A DNA stretch of 64,000 bases from Agroathelia rolfsii (taxonomy: Eukaryota; Basidiomycota; Agaricomycetes; Amylocorticiales; Amylocorticiaceae), in contig JABRWF010000005.1 of assembly GCA_018343915.1 (NCBI GenBank), positions 841,001-905,000 of the forward strand, given 5' to 3'. Made by a program: the position numbers and the translations under genes. Each line of letters opens with the position of its first letter. Positions within the stretch are counted from its first letter, which is position 1. The notes below the pieces were generated by a model. The model made no database searches. It saw only the letters and a program-made list of their open reading frames with translations, and was not told where the DNA came from. Positions 23,265 through 35,280 of this stretch are shown piece by piece.

Positions 23265-26200
23265 TCAAGACTTGGGAGACTCACAAGCCGCACATTTGTT
23301 TGCCTCCGCCTTATTGTCCACCATGCATACGCTACATGCCCAAGACCCAGGCGCGCTCGTTGGCGGCTTCATTCCAGCCGCTGCCCAATCGAACCCGCCC
23401 GAGGTCGATGTCTCCGCCTTCTTGGCAGGAGCACCAGGTCTGGGATTCTCACAAGCAGCACACTTCTCCGTCGCCTCCGGCTTGTTGCTGACCATGCACA
23501 TATCGCAGGTCCACGAACCAGGTACGGACATGGGCGCCTTCATACCCGCCGCGGCCCAGTTGAATCCACCGGAGGGTGGGGCAGGGCTAGCAGCAGGTGC
23601 AGGTGTCGACGTTGCGGTGGTGCTGCCGGACTTGAGACTATCGCACGCAGCACACTTGACGGCCTCAGCCTTGTTACTGATCATGCATACGTCACACGAC
23701 CATGACCCGGGTGCCGTAGTAGGTAATTTCATCCCTGCAGCCGCCCAGTTGAACCCACCATTGCTGCTGCTGGCCGCAGGGACAGAGGTGGACGCGGCTG
23801 CCGTCGAGCTCGAGTCCTTGGAGCCTCCCGGTCGAGGCGACTCACAGGCAGCGCACTTGTCTTTCGCATCTGGCTTGTTGCTAACCATGCACATGTCACA
23901 CGTCCACGAACCCTCCGCGACTGTGGGTGCCTTGAGCCCTGCCGCAGCCCAGTTGAATGACGAGGAAGACGATGTCGACGACGACGAGGGAGCAAATGAA
24001 GGCGTCGTAGTAGAAGCGAATGCAGGTGCGGAGTTTGTCACGTTAATACCGTTAGGTTTGGTCTCTGCAGCAGGTGTCGTGAAATTGAACGAGTACGTAG
24101 GAAGCGTCGATGTGGATGCAATCTTGCTCTCCTCGCGCGCATCAGCGAAGCGCGAATCCAGAGTATCTGAGGCTGAGGGCGGCTTGAACTCGAACTTTGG
24201 CAGAGAATCGGGGCTAGCTGCTTTCGCCAAGGCCTTGGGGTCATTAGAGGAAGGCGTACTAATAGCGGATGGCTTTGGTGTAGAGGCAACTGCAGAAACA
24301 GTAGGAGCAGTGGCCGTAGTAGAGGGTTTAGCTGTGAAGATACTGGAAGACGATGGGAAAGGCGCTAAAGTCGGGGTGGTTGAATCCTCTGTCGAAGCAG
24401 GTGGAGATGGCAAGGACGCAGCTGATGGCTTTTGAATCGGTGGAGCAGGTGGAAAGACTGGAGGTGCCGCTGACTGCGATTTGACCAAGAAGGGGTTCGA
24501 GTCATCAGAGTCAAAAGATTTGACATCGAAAAGTGATTTTTTCGAAGTCACTATCTCTGGTGGTGAATCAGGTTTTTCAGCAACCGTGCTAAATCTCAGC
24601 TTCGAAGGTTCCTTCGGAGCGCTGGACTTAAGAGGGACGAATGACCGGCCTGGCGAGGAGGGCGCCTTGGGGGGTGAGATTTCACGGGCAGGGGCAGCCA
24701 TCTTGGATAGCTCTACGGGTTCAACCACTTCGGTTGGCAGAGTCACATCTTTGGATGATACAGAGGCCTCGTCCGAAATCTCTTCGATCATAGGTTGCTG
24801 GGGTACAAATGGCGACTTGTGATTTGTACCGTTCACAGCGGGACCTTTACGTCGTTTTGGCATCGGAAGTTCCTCTATCTCATCGTCGTCATCAACAATT
24901 TCAACGACAACCTTAGGCGGGGGTAACGATGCATGACCGTTAACAGGCAGGGACGCAGACACAGTTGAGGCGTGCCCTTTACCTACGTCAGATCCTGCCC
25001 GAGCACGCTATAAACCCGAGTACGTGTGTTAACATTGCACTCCAAAACAGAGGCAATGTAGATTTAACACACCTTAGTAGTTTCACCGGTCAATGCGTCC
25101 TCTCCTTTCGCCTCTTTTTCCTGCTGAGTAGCCTTCTCCTTCTCCTCCGCTTCCCGAATTGCGGATCTTGTCTTTCTGCTCACAGACGGCTTTCGCGGCT
25201 GATGCTTTACGGGACTCGCCGTCTGGTATGGGTTAGATAGATCGGGCTTCTTGGTCGGAGTAACGTCCTTGATCAACTCTGCCATGAAGCTTGCAGCCTG
25301 CGTTGCCTCCTTGCCCACTGAGGGGGGCGAATCCACCTGACTCCATGTCTGGCGCAATGGCGAGGGTACGGCAGGCGCAGACGGCTTTTGGGATGGCCGT
25401 AGACGCGGAGGTGTTTGAGGATTCAGCGTACCGTTCTGGTTGACCACCGAGAGGCTTGAAACGCCGATGCCGTTAATGCTAATAGACGGGGAGGGTGGCG
25501 GCGCCCCTGCGCGTTTGACGTTCGGTGTTGCGGGCGGCTGATGTTTTGGCGGGGGCGGTTCAACAGTGGTTTGTTCTTCAACGCGTCTCCGCTTTGTGTC
25601 TGACCTTAGCGTGGGTGCTGGCGGAGGGAGAGTTAGTCTAGACGTAGCCAACCGCGAGGGACCAAACGCTGGCGACTGGTGCCGGTTGCGTGGACGTGAA
25701 CTTCCGCCGCCTTGCCATCGGTATATACCATTAGGATTCTTGGATAGTTTTGATCGAGGCATGTTCGAACCACTGGGCATAGATGGTAGCGATTGGGTCG
25801 TTGGCGGCACCTCAAGCATATTGCTCCTAGAGGGACTGTTGGAGAAACGGAATGGTTGGCGTTTTGCTATTGTCATGGTGTCATCAATTAGTCAGGTCAG
25901 ACAAATATGACAATAGAGAAATTTACTTTCGACACTCTGTTCTAGGAGAGACATCAAGCCACGGACTTCAACGTCATTTAGTGGCGTATCGCCCTTGGCT
26001 GCCAGAAAATCTTTGATGGCCTTCACATTCTTTGCGGGGGACGAGACCGAATTGGGGATATCTAACGATGCAAATGGATCCCGGTCAGGTATGTTAGATG
26101 ACGACAGGGAGGAAGGAATCTTCGGCGGTGGAGGTGGTGGCGGTAATTGACTGGCAAGCTGCATGGTACGGTGTAAGACTCGACTGGGACTATGTAGCAA

Positions 26201-26555
26201 ATATGCGCGCTCACCTGGTGTCCACGCTTAGATAAAGTGTCTGCAGCGGTTGGTGGTGGTGGTGGTGGCGGCGGCTCATTCCTGCTTTCCCTTGCAACAG
26301 TTCGTTCTGGTTCTTGAGGTGCCTCTTCAATATCTTCCTCTTCATCAGAGGTTTCGTTTGAGCGCAGTGGGTTCAAGAAACCGAGCAGGCTAGAAAAGCT
26401 CCATCCCTGGGAAATGACGACGATGAATATTACTTTGGTCGACGTCACAAGCTGCTGAAACTCACAGATTTCTTGGGCGTAGTCGAATTGCGAGCATAGG
26501 GAGATGAGATGGCTGCACGGGCGGCTCTGCGGTCGTTTCGCCTTACGGCACTCAT
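23265..26555 (-). CDS. Nucleoporin-like protein with four RanBP2-type zinc fingers (Nup153/Nup1-like)
   Basis: The start exon (MSAVRRNDRRAARAAISSPYARN) joins through GWSFSSLLGFLNP, typical of fungal nuclear-basket Nups. Proline-rich patches follow, then a long disordered middle with basic clusters such as KRRR and PKRRKG that could be nuclear-localisation signals. The last ~250 residues carry four RanBP2 zinc fingers, each introduced by FNWAAAG or FDWAAAG. Each has the GSWxC-x2-C-x10-C-x2-C pattern: WTCDMCMVSNK, WSCDVCMISNK, WTCDMCMVSNK and WACSVCMVDNK. Such fingers bind Ran in vertebrate Nup153. FG repeats are few (FSFNF only). Introns lie near 26411-26458, 26170-26215, 25873-25928 and 24970-25063; the last junction is not settled. 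Assignment to the nuclear basket is inference. Confidence 0.8.
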
Positions 26556-26832
26556 TGTGTACGAGGCTGATCCAGCAGCAGAACCAGCAACAACAGTTTA
26601 AGACTTATTCGCGGTGAGCTCACAAAAGTCGTAGGTGGGTCTACGCTCAAACCTTGCCGGTCGGAGTCCGAATTCATATGTGGCTCCAGCCACCGCAGGC
26701 ACATGATACATTGTTGACTTGATGAAGGTATACAAACATACACATAATGTTATAGCACATCGATATGAAGCTCAAAACAAGGAAGACGAGGGGGCTATAT
26801 ATACACGATAGAAATCACGACAATCAAGAGAT

Positions 26833-28135
26833 TCATCTCCTATGTTTCTTCTCATGTCGATTCGAGCGACTTGGAACTAGGCGATGGAGTGGTTAAGTCA
26901 TCGAAAAGTAGAGCAAGAATATGGATACTCACCGTAGTCATCATCCCTATAAGCTCGTTGTGATGATGATGGTTTGATATTTCTGTCGGGACGCGAGGAG
27001 TATTCTGAATATGGAGGGGGAGGACCTTCAAGATGCCGCCGATTGGAACGAGTTGGATCTTCAATAGTACGACCTGTCCTAGCATCCTCGAATGAACGCT
27101 CAACATGCTCGTTTCCCTGAGTACGTGGGCGCAATAGTCAGAAACACTATAAATATAACATAGACAAAGAAAGAGAGACAAACATCACTATCACGTCTTC
27201 TCCATTCGGTTTCAGTAACACCATTAACAGTTCTCGATGTGCATTGCTCTGAGATCCAGCGACCATTTCCACCTCGGGAGCTGCTAAATGAGGATGTACT
27301 CGTGCCAGTCATCATGCCAGGGAACCCAGGAATCATCATACTACCACCTCCAAAGAGATCATCATTGAAGAACATATGATCAGCAGCTCCAAATTCGGAT
27401 CTAAACATTTCAAATGGGTCGCGGAAGCCATGCCTGGCACCTCCGCGAGGGCCCGGGAAGGGTGATGCGAAGTTGTTGAAGAAGGAATCGAAGAAAGAGT
27501 CGAATCCTCCCATACGCATTGATCCTCCGAAAGGCATCATGCTAGGTCCAAACCCGAGTGGAATATCGAATGGGGTCGGGCCTGGGAAATAGTTGCGAGA
27601 TGTATATGGCTGATAGCGTCCACGACTGCGGTTAAAGAGGTATTCCTGATCCCCTGTGAAGTGTGGGTGACGGCGAGAGCTATTGTAACCCTCGGCCTCT
27701 TGACGGGCTAGATCTGCCAGCTTCTCATCATATATCTACACTTCTCATTAGAAGGAAACAAGAAAACAACAAAGGGCACAGATATCACTTACCCTTCTAT
27801 TCCTTGCGTCGCTGAGGATCTCGTATGCATTGTTAATCTATTACCAAATTCATTAGTCGGGTTTTTGGCTATGAGGTAAGAAAATACAATGGGCTAACTT
27901 TACGGAATCGTTCTTCTGCAGCACTCTTCTCCTCGGCTGTTGCATTTAGAGGTAACCTATCGGGATGTGTACTAAGCGCATGCTTGCGATATGCCTTTCG
28001 TACTGTCAACGAGAAAGGGATCTAATTGAGAATACTATCAATTATAAAGGCAAAGAGGATATACCTTGTTCAGGAGTAGCATCCTGGGGTATCTGTAGGA
28101 TCTCGTATAGATTGACAGTGTCCATAGTAGACATG
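26833..28135 (-). CDS. DnaJ/Hsp40 co-chaperone, class B (DNAJB6-like)
   Basis: The frame starts MSTMDTVNLYEILQIPQDATPEQ. It then continues across a short intron into a J domain with the HPD tripeptide (STHPDRLPL), KINNAYEILSD and RRIYDEKLADLA. The HPD loop stimulates Hsp70 ATPase. A Gly/Phe- and Met-rich centre follows (MMPFGGSMRMGGFDSFFDS, GGGSMMIPGFPGMM), as in class B J proteins; there is no Cys-rich zinc domain. After RTVNGVTETEWRRRDSD an intron leads to GNEHVERSFEDARTG and a proline-rich tail. A strong GTGAGT donor near 26932 probably gives the final exon ending RHEKKHRR, stop at 26833. Without that intron the protein would end SCSTFR at 26898. Confidence 0.85.
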
Positions 28136-28556
28136 TGTGTAGGAGGAGGCAAACATGAGGTTAAGTACTTGTTATGTATGTGTTTACAACTCCAACGGTG
28201 GCAATGCAACATTGCTTCCGTAGCTGCCTCCGTCCAGAAGATTCGTTGATCCGAGTCGTAACTACTGTGATCTCTCTCAGGCTACTGTGATCACGGCGCG
28301 CATGTACCAGCTTTAATTGATGCCTGAATCCATGTCTCTCATGCTTAAAGCCCACAACTATAATGCAAAGGCCTCACCCAGAATACCACACTCTTATGTA
28401 TTCGCCAAACTTGAATATGTCACTACCGGCGTGTGACGACTCCAAGTTTAGTGCGTGCTAGAAAATGTACAGCTGGATTACATGAAGTGATGTATTGATC
28501 AAACGACATTCAGAAGCATCAGGTACAAGAAATACACTGGATATATATCTCAAGTA
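28136..28556. other. Intergenic region between DnaJ start and NLR stop
   Basis: Contains the DnaJ gene promoter and the NLR gene 3' side. No other coding or RNA gene was recognised. Confidence 0.6.
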
Positions 28557-31500
28557 TTAAGATTGTGGTTGATAGCACTGTGCCCATGCCTGTCCGTGAA
28601 CGAAACGAGTCAGGTTTAATCTGATGGGGTTTGGGCCGATGACGGCTGTGTTACTGGGCCTCCAAATACATGATCGATAGTCGGGTGGGATCCAGAAAAG
28701 AAGCTCTCCGGAAGAGCCAAGGACCCAACCGTCTTTCATCTCGGATGTGTCTTTAAGCATTTCTGTTGTAAATTCATTTCACATACAACATCCATCAATT
28801 ATTCCACTAAAGCATAACTTGTATTAGGTAATATCTTACCTAGTTGTATTGGGTTTTGCGCAGATCCTGTTGCAAAGGCATTTAACTCACATACACCTGA
28901 AAAATCGGAATGGTTTGTATGGCATATTTCAGGCGTTTGCGAGACTCACCATTACTGTCGTTAGAATTGATATATTCTGCTATATTCCAGATGCGAATGC
29001 TGTTGTCCCAGGCACCTGAGGCAATATGACTACCATCGGGTGAAAATACAACAGATGTTATACGATCACTATGACCGTAGAAAGGGCCGGCCATGAGTTT
29101 TCCGGTCTTAGCGCACCATACTCTGACCGTTCGGTCGTCCGAACCGGAGACGATGAAATCCCCATCAGGAGAAAATGCAACAGATCTGACTCGGTCGGTG
29201 TGCCCCATGATGGGATCGATAACCAGGCCTCCGGTTTTTGTATCCCATATTCTTATGCTTTGGTCCCATGAGCCCGAAAGCACACGATTCTGGCGCGGGT
29301 GGAATGCAACAGATGAAACACAGCTGGTATGACCAGCGAAGGGAGATCCTATAGGTATACCAGTCGCCAAATCCCAGATCTTAACGGATTTATCGTCCGA
29401 ACCAGAGACAAGTTGGGTACCATCAGGAGAAAATGCAATGGATCTAACACGACGAGCATGAGCGTAGAATGGACCCGCCAAGAGTTTTCCCGTTTCTGTA
29501 TCCCAAATTGCTACTCTTTGATCGTCTCCCCCCGAAGCAACACGGGCTCCGTCCGGAGAAAACGCAACAGTGGTGACCCATTGCTTATGTCCCAGGCAAG
29601 GACCAGCAACGATTTCTCCCGTATTTGCATCCCATATCCTCACCGAAAAATCCCCTGAGCCAGAGGCAATACGGTTTCCACAAGAAGAGAATGCAACGCA
29701 TGTGATCCAATGAGCGTGCCCTTGACAGGGACCTACCACAGCTTTTCCTGTCTTCATATCCCAAACCCGAACGGTCTGGTCTGTTGAGCCCGAAGCAATA
29801 CGGTCTCCACTGGGTGAGAATGTGATTGATCTGATAGCATAGCCGCGAGCATTGGAAGGAATAGTCGCATGGGCTATCGAATCAACATCCCAGAGCCTAA
29901 TGCACTGGTCACGCGAGCCCGACACCAGACGCTTGCCGTCTAAAGAGAATGCGATAGATGTGACCCAGTGTTTGTGACCTAGCAAAGCACTGCCTATCGG
30001 TTGGCCAGTGTGAGCGCTCCATATCTGGATGGATTGGTCTCTTGAACACGAAGCAATGTAGTTACCCATGGGAGAGAATACAACCGACATAACCACATCT
30101 TTATGACCCTGAAGAGGATATCCTATCAATTTTCTTGTTTTTACGTCCCAAATACGGATGGTTCCATCCCATGATCCAGAGACGATACGAGTGCCATCGA
30201 AGGAGAAAGAGATAGATGTGATTTTCCAGGTATGACCTTGAAGAGGACCGGCTACTATTTCACCTCTTGCGTTCCAAATCCAAATATCTTGGCCTGCTGC
30301 CAAAGCAAAGCAACTGCCATCCGGAGAAAATGTGATGAAATGGACTGCCTCCTTTAGAGTAGTATGGAAAGGACCTGCAATTAGACAACCTGACTTTATA
30401 TCCCAGATTCGTATAGTCATATCTTGCGAGGATGCTACGCAAGTACCATTAGGCGAGGATGCTATGGCGGTTATTGAACTATCGTGGATTAAAAACGGGG
30501 CGGCTACAAGCTCTCCCGTCTCTGCGTTCCATGTTCGAATGCCGAGGTCGTCTGAGATACACACAATAGATTTACCATCGGTAGTGAATGAGAGGTCCGT
30601 TATATCGTTGAGCTGGCTTTTAGCCCCAAACGAAATATCTATCGACTCTCCTGTTTCTGCATCCCACATCCTCATATTTCCATCCATACCGCCTGAGATG
30701 ATTCGTCTACTATTTGGAGAGATGGCGATGGCTAATATAGGTTCTGTTGTTTGAACATTCAGTAGCGCTGGAGTCCAGCCAACGTGCCTTCGATCTTTAT
30801 TTTCGATGGTCAACGATCCCGGAAAGGCATTTGAGTAACATTGAAATAATGGTGATTGAACGGGTATGAAAGCTAATAGCGAAAGATAGATGTGAGGTGT
30901 GCTCTGGCGCATAACGCTGCCAAACGTTCGAGCAAATATTCCAGCATCCACGACCAAGGCCTCTGTATCGCGACCATGGATTTGATCCTAGTAAAAGTGG
31001 TTAATCAATTATTTAAGCAGGAAGTTGAGGATACCCACCTTCGTCCAAGTACCAAGCATTTGAAGCTGGAAGGCTGCTCTGTCTACCTGTTGGAGCAAGC
31101 TAAGCACTTCAAACCAGAGCAAAAGCTTCGTGCGGAGGAACTCTGTGATGGCTGAGCTCAAGGTCTGAGCAACGGCTGTTGAACATAGATGATCAACCCA
31201 ATAACGACATGCATATGATAGGTGTGCTGGTATGTATTTGACAATCCGTTGAGGTAAATCTTCCATGTCTCGATTACGAAGGTGTGAAGTTCCGATGTTA
31301 CATATGTTGAAGCGAAGGAGCTTGTGCATCTCCCGTAACGAAGTTTGAGCGATATTCTCGTCCTGCGAACCGGCCTCGATATGATAGCGCCCACTGAGAT
31401 GCACATCCCTCAGGAAATCAGCAAATGAGGCATGCAGAGGCTGGATAGGTTCATCCTCTCGAGATACGCCCCGAAGTAGTGATCCGAGTGGATATAAAAC

Positions 31501-33976
31501 GAGTTTCACTTCGTCATCGTCCTCTGTATCTAGTCGCAAGGCAGTCAAGGCAGTTAAGGAAAGGGGTTCTCGAAGAGATAGTATACGGCCCAGAATCGTT
31601 TTGAAGCGATGGCTAGACGTGTCGCCGTCTTGAAAGTCAAATGAATACTCAAGAATGGTCTTGTATAGCTTGTAGAGACCGATAAGACCCTGATCCGGCC
31701 TAGCGGAGAGACTGAGAAGCTGCTCAAGACGTTCGGTCGGACGAAGACCTTTTCCGCCGGCAACTCCCCGAACGTACTCGCATGCGGTGAAGGCCCACTG
31801 AAACAAATGTCCTGAACGAGTGACTATCTGAGAGACCCATTCATCGTCCGGCCATTTCCGCTTCAAGTCGGATATTCCAGAGAGGCGATTGCGAACGTAG
31901 CAAGTAATGTCATGATCAGTGGAGTTAGGATCAACATGGTCTAGATTTCGAGACAGGACCCAGTCCTTTCCTGAGAAAGCGTTCAAGATGTCCCTCTCGG
32001 GACGTGAGGTGACGAGGAACCTGAACTGACTCGGAAGTTCGGTAACGCGAGTCAACATCTCCAGCATCCTTTCGCGTTCAGTTTCCGTGCCACTCTCGTC
32101 CAGTGCATCGATTACCACGAGAATGGGCCCAATAACATCGATATGCTTTGATGGACGCAAGATCAAGTTCTCAAATTGCTCTCTCTCTGATGAACTTTGC
32201 CGTATCCATAGAGAATCTTTAATAATGTCCAACGGTGAAGCCTTCCAATACACATCTAGATCCGCCAGATCCCTAGATATCGTACTGAAGAGGCAATCAG
32301 GACCGATCCCTGATTGCCTAGAGGCATTGAAGAAAAATGAAACGCAGCGCTTCAGGGCTCTGAACTGCTCTGTGATTGTTTGAGCAATGGCGGTCTTGCC
32401 ACAACCCGCAACTCCAGACAGCCAGAAAAGTCGGGGCGTGCTGTCATTTATAGGGCTGTTGGCCCATGTCGCAATTTCTGAAATTGACTCCGTTCGTGTA
32501 CCTGCTAAACAACCAGTTGGGACGAATCGGTATGTTGCACGAGGCAGGTCGTTTAGATATTGGATGGCCACTATAGTTAGTAAACATTAATAAGCATGAA
32601 TGCTGGTTCTTTTTTAAGAAATGCATACACGTCGAGACTTACATATATTCTGTACGATCGCTAACGATTCTTCTGAAGCGGCCAGAGCTCGAAACACGGT
32701 TATTTCGGTAAAGACCGTGCTTTGATTCATGAATGACTCCTTTAGTTGCGCAAACGTATCTATGTAGGCTTGCACTCGACTGTCGTGGTTGGTAGAAACC
32801 GCTTTTGTCAAGCGTGAAACTGTGAACACGGGGAAGTTAGTTTATGATGAGACGAACAATAATAAGTCTACTCTTACCAAAGCTATGAGAGGAATAGTCA
32901 CGAATAAACCAAGAACATTCGTAAGTCTGCTGAAGAATGCGCTTGATAACCTCTTTATGAACTTCCATCTTCTTTAGTGGCTCAGCAACAAGGATAAGCT
33001 TATAGATGTTATGCATTGTTTCCAGGAGTTGCGCGATTTTATGGTCTCTGTGGCTCTGAGAAATAAGCGCCTGGAATCAATGTTCATGACTCAGGTTTAA
33101 TTAGTGGTGGCATGAAACAAATGATGCTTAACTTGAAGCGCAGGGGAGAGGACTATCCAAACCAGTTGAGCGTATGGATGAATCTAAATATTGAATTTGA
33201 ATCAACTTTCACTTTTGTTTGATCAGATATTGATGAAATTACTTCTGCTATTTTATTTACAATCTCTACAAATACCTCCACCTGTTTTAGAAGTGTCTCC
33301 GATACTATATAAATGTCTGCGATCTCATCTAGAGCGTCGTTTGATATCCATTCAAGAGTTTGAAGTGCCTGAGCTCCCTGCATCACAGTCTGTTGTTCAT
33401 CTGGAGTGGATCCTTTCGAGTTGTATGTGTCATGTGTTGTAAACGACTGTCCGGAGGGCTGCAGTCGTCTCAAGGTGAAATGGACGGTGCAAACATGATA
33501 TCTATTTTTTTTATCATTTCTGATTATATGGCGTGAGTATTCAAGTTCTTTCCTGACACTGTTAAAACCTGAAACTGTGCATTCAAATATCTAAAAGCAC
33601 GGACCACGATTCATAGATATAACTTCCATCGTCATTGGATCCTCCAGCTCACCAAGAAGAACATCATTTCCGAAGGTAAGACGTGCGCTGATCTGAATAT
33701 TGATTGATACCATGTCTTCATCCACCCCACTAGACCCAGCCATAGAATGGAATTAGTACCCGTGCCTTATTCACACATGCACACTACGCACAAGATGAGA
33801 GACTCGGCCCATGCAGGGGCCCGGGACCGCTTTGAGGCCGTCGTATTTTGGCCGAAATTATTGACGATTACTTTGACGTAGAATGAATCTGGTCGTCTGA
33901 AGACTCTGAATAGTCCAAGATTATGAATTTCAGAGCACGATATTCCTGGATTTTCCATTAAGACGAAAAGATCCAC
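28557..33976 (-). CDS. STAND/NLR-like protein: C2-like, helical, NACHT, 14 WD40 repeats
   Basis: Multi-exon gene read right to left. The first exon (33976 down to about 33780) resembles the start of a C2 domain (DSFYVKVIVNNFGQNTTASKRS, PAWAESL); the exons joining it are uncertain. Next comes an alpha-helical region (IHPYAQLVWIVLSPALQ, QTYECSWFIRDYSSHSF) like N-termini of basidiomycete NACHT proteins. The exon at 31009-32571 holds the NACHT NTPase with Walker A GVAGCGKTA and Walker B ILVVIDALDE. A link with PHIYLSLLAFIP leads to fourteen WD40 repeats (28950-30760), enough for two seven-blade propellers. Their blades end in RIWD-like motifs and share GPFxGH loops. The C-terminal exon (28557-28760) has DGWV, LLFWIPPDYR and NTAVI, usual for this family. 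Probable role: self/non-self or injury sensing in the cytosol. Confidence 0.82.
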
Positions 33977-34389
33977 AAAGAATATTCCTCTCTAAGCCTT
34001 GGGCTTGCCTGAGATTTCAATGGTCGTCGTAGACGCTGCAAGGCTCTGTGATGCCATTGATTAACGATAGAAGGACGATGGACACGGTGACCCAGAGATT
34101 TATCCAGCGTTGAACGCTAAGCACCGGCTTGAAGTTCTGATGCCCGGAGACCCTGGATGAAAAAAATAATATGATGATGTAATGACAGGTAAGTGATTTC
34201 GCCTTACTGTTTCAGACCCCGCTGCGAGCTCTGAATCCTACGCTCCAACTACGCTCAGTAATGAGGTTTGAGTTGTTGATAGATGCTATATGAGGTTTAA
34301 GTGCAAAATTTGAATTTTCAATGAATCAGAATTCAAACCGACAGATCGGAAACTGGATACAGCAAGGGGCCGATTGAGTGAAAGTTGTG
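33977..34389. other. Intergenic DNA upstream of the NLR gene
   Basis: Presumed NLR promoter. I see no other gene here; it ends where the large foldback begins. Confidence 0.55.
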
Positions 34390-35096
34390 CTCGTTCTTAA
34401 GAAAAGTTTCCGGACAGCATACATTTGTATATTTCTATCACTTCCACTCCGTTTCTTTCCAAACAAAAAGAGATAATCATGCGGCATCTTTTGTGCGTTC
34501 TCTTAACATCTGTAGTATCATATTTTCTGAAAATGTAATAGATGGTATAAAAATGGGAAAGTCAGAAAGCTACAAAATATGTGTTAAGAATCAGGCTTGC
34601 AGCAGCAAATTTTTCAGAGATGGGAGCATTCTTTATACAAATTAGAGATAGTATATGACAACAAGAAAAAAATTCCTGAGTAAAGAAAAATTGTGAGTCT
34701 ACAGAAATCTCCAAGTTGCCAATTTTAATAGCTTTTGAGCTGTTTCTTCCGTAAATCACAATAAAATTGGCAACTTGGAGAATTTCTGTAGCCTCACAAT
34801 TTTTCTTTACTCAGGAATTTTTTTCTTGTTGTCATATAATATCTCTAGTTTGTATAAATAATAATCCCATCTCTGAAAAATTGTTGCTTCAAGCCTCATT
34901 CTTAACACATATTTAGTAGCTTCCTAACTTTCCCGCTTTTATACCCTCTATTACATTTTCAGGAAATATAATACTACAGGTGTTAAGAGAACACACAAAA
35001 GATGTCGCATGTTTTTTTTTTGTTTGGGAAGAAACGGAGTGGAAGTAATAGAAATATACAAATGTACGCTGTCCGGAAACTTCTCTTAAGAACGAG
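34390..35096. repeat. Long near-perfect inverted repeat (foldback, arms about 335 bp, 36-nt loop)
   Basis: The left arm runs from 34390 (CTCGTTCTTAAG) to about 34726 (CCAAGTTGCCAATTTT). The right arm runs from about 34763 (AAAATTGGCAACTTGG) to 35096 (CTTAAGAACGAG). The arms pair across their whole length with scattered mismatches and small indels. The loop 34727-34762 is unpaired. It encodes no credible protein. It could be a foldback/MITE-type element or a locus transcribed into a long hairpin RNA. No clear target-site duplication could be fixed by eye. Confidence 0.93.
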
Positions 35097-35280
35097 TGCT
35101 CAGTATACGTAATTACAATTGCGATTCGACTCCGGGCACTTCACAACATAAGCTCAGGTTCGCAACTTCGAAGATGCTTCCATCAGTATCAAATAAATAG
35201 TCAATTATCATGGCTCTAATTTACAGGCGGTGTTACAAAGCGAGGATACCAAAACAAAAATACGCTTCAAGCGGAAACAG
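35097..35280. other. Short spacer between foldback and FAD monooxygenase copy 1
   Basis: AT-rich spacer next to the stop codon of the first monooxygenase gene; presumably its 3' untranslated region. Confidence 0.5.

Noticed and set aside
23230..24435. 401-codon plus-strand open frame
   Set aside because: It is the mirror of the repeated RanBP2 zinc-finger and Ser/Pro-rich exon of the minus-strand gene; periodic HMCDM-like mirrored patterns explain its length.
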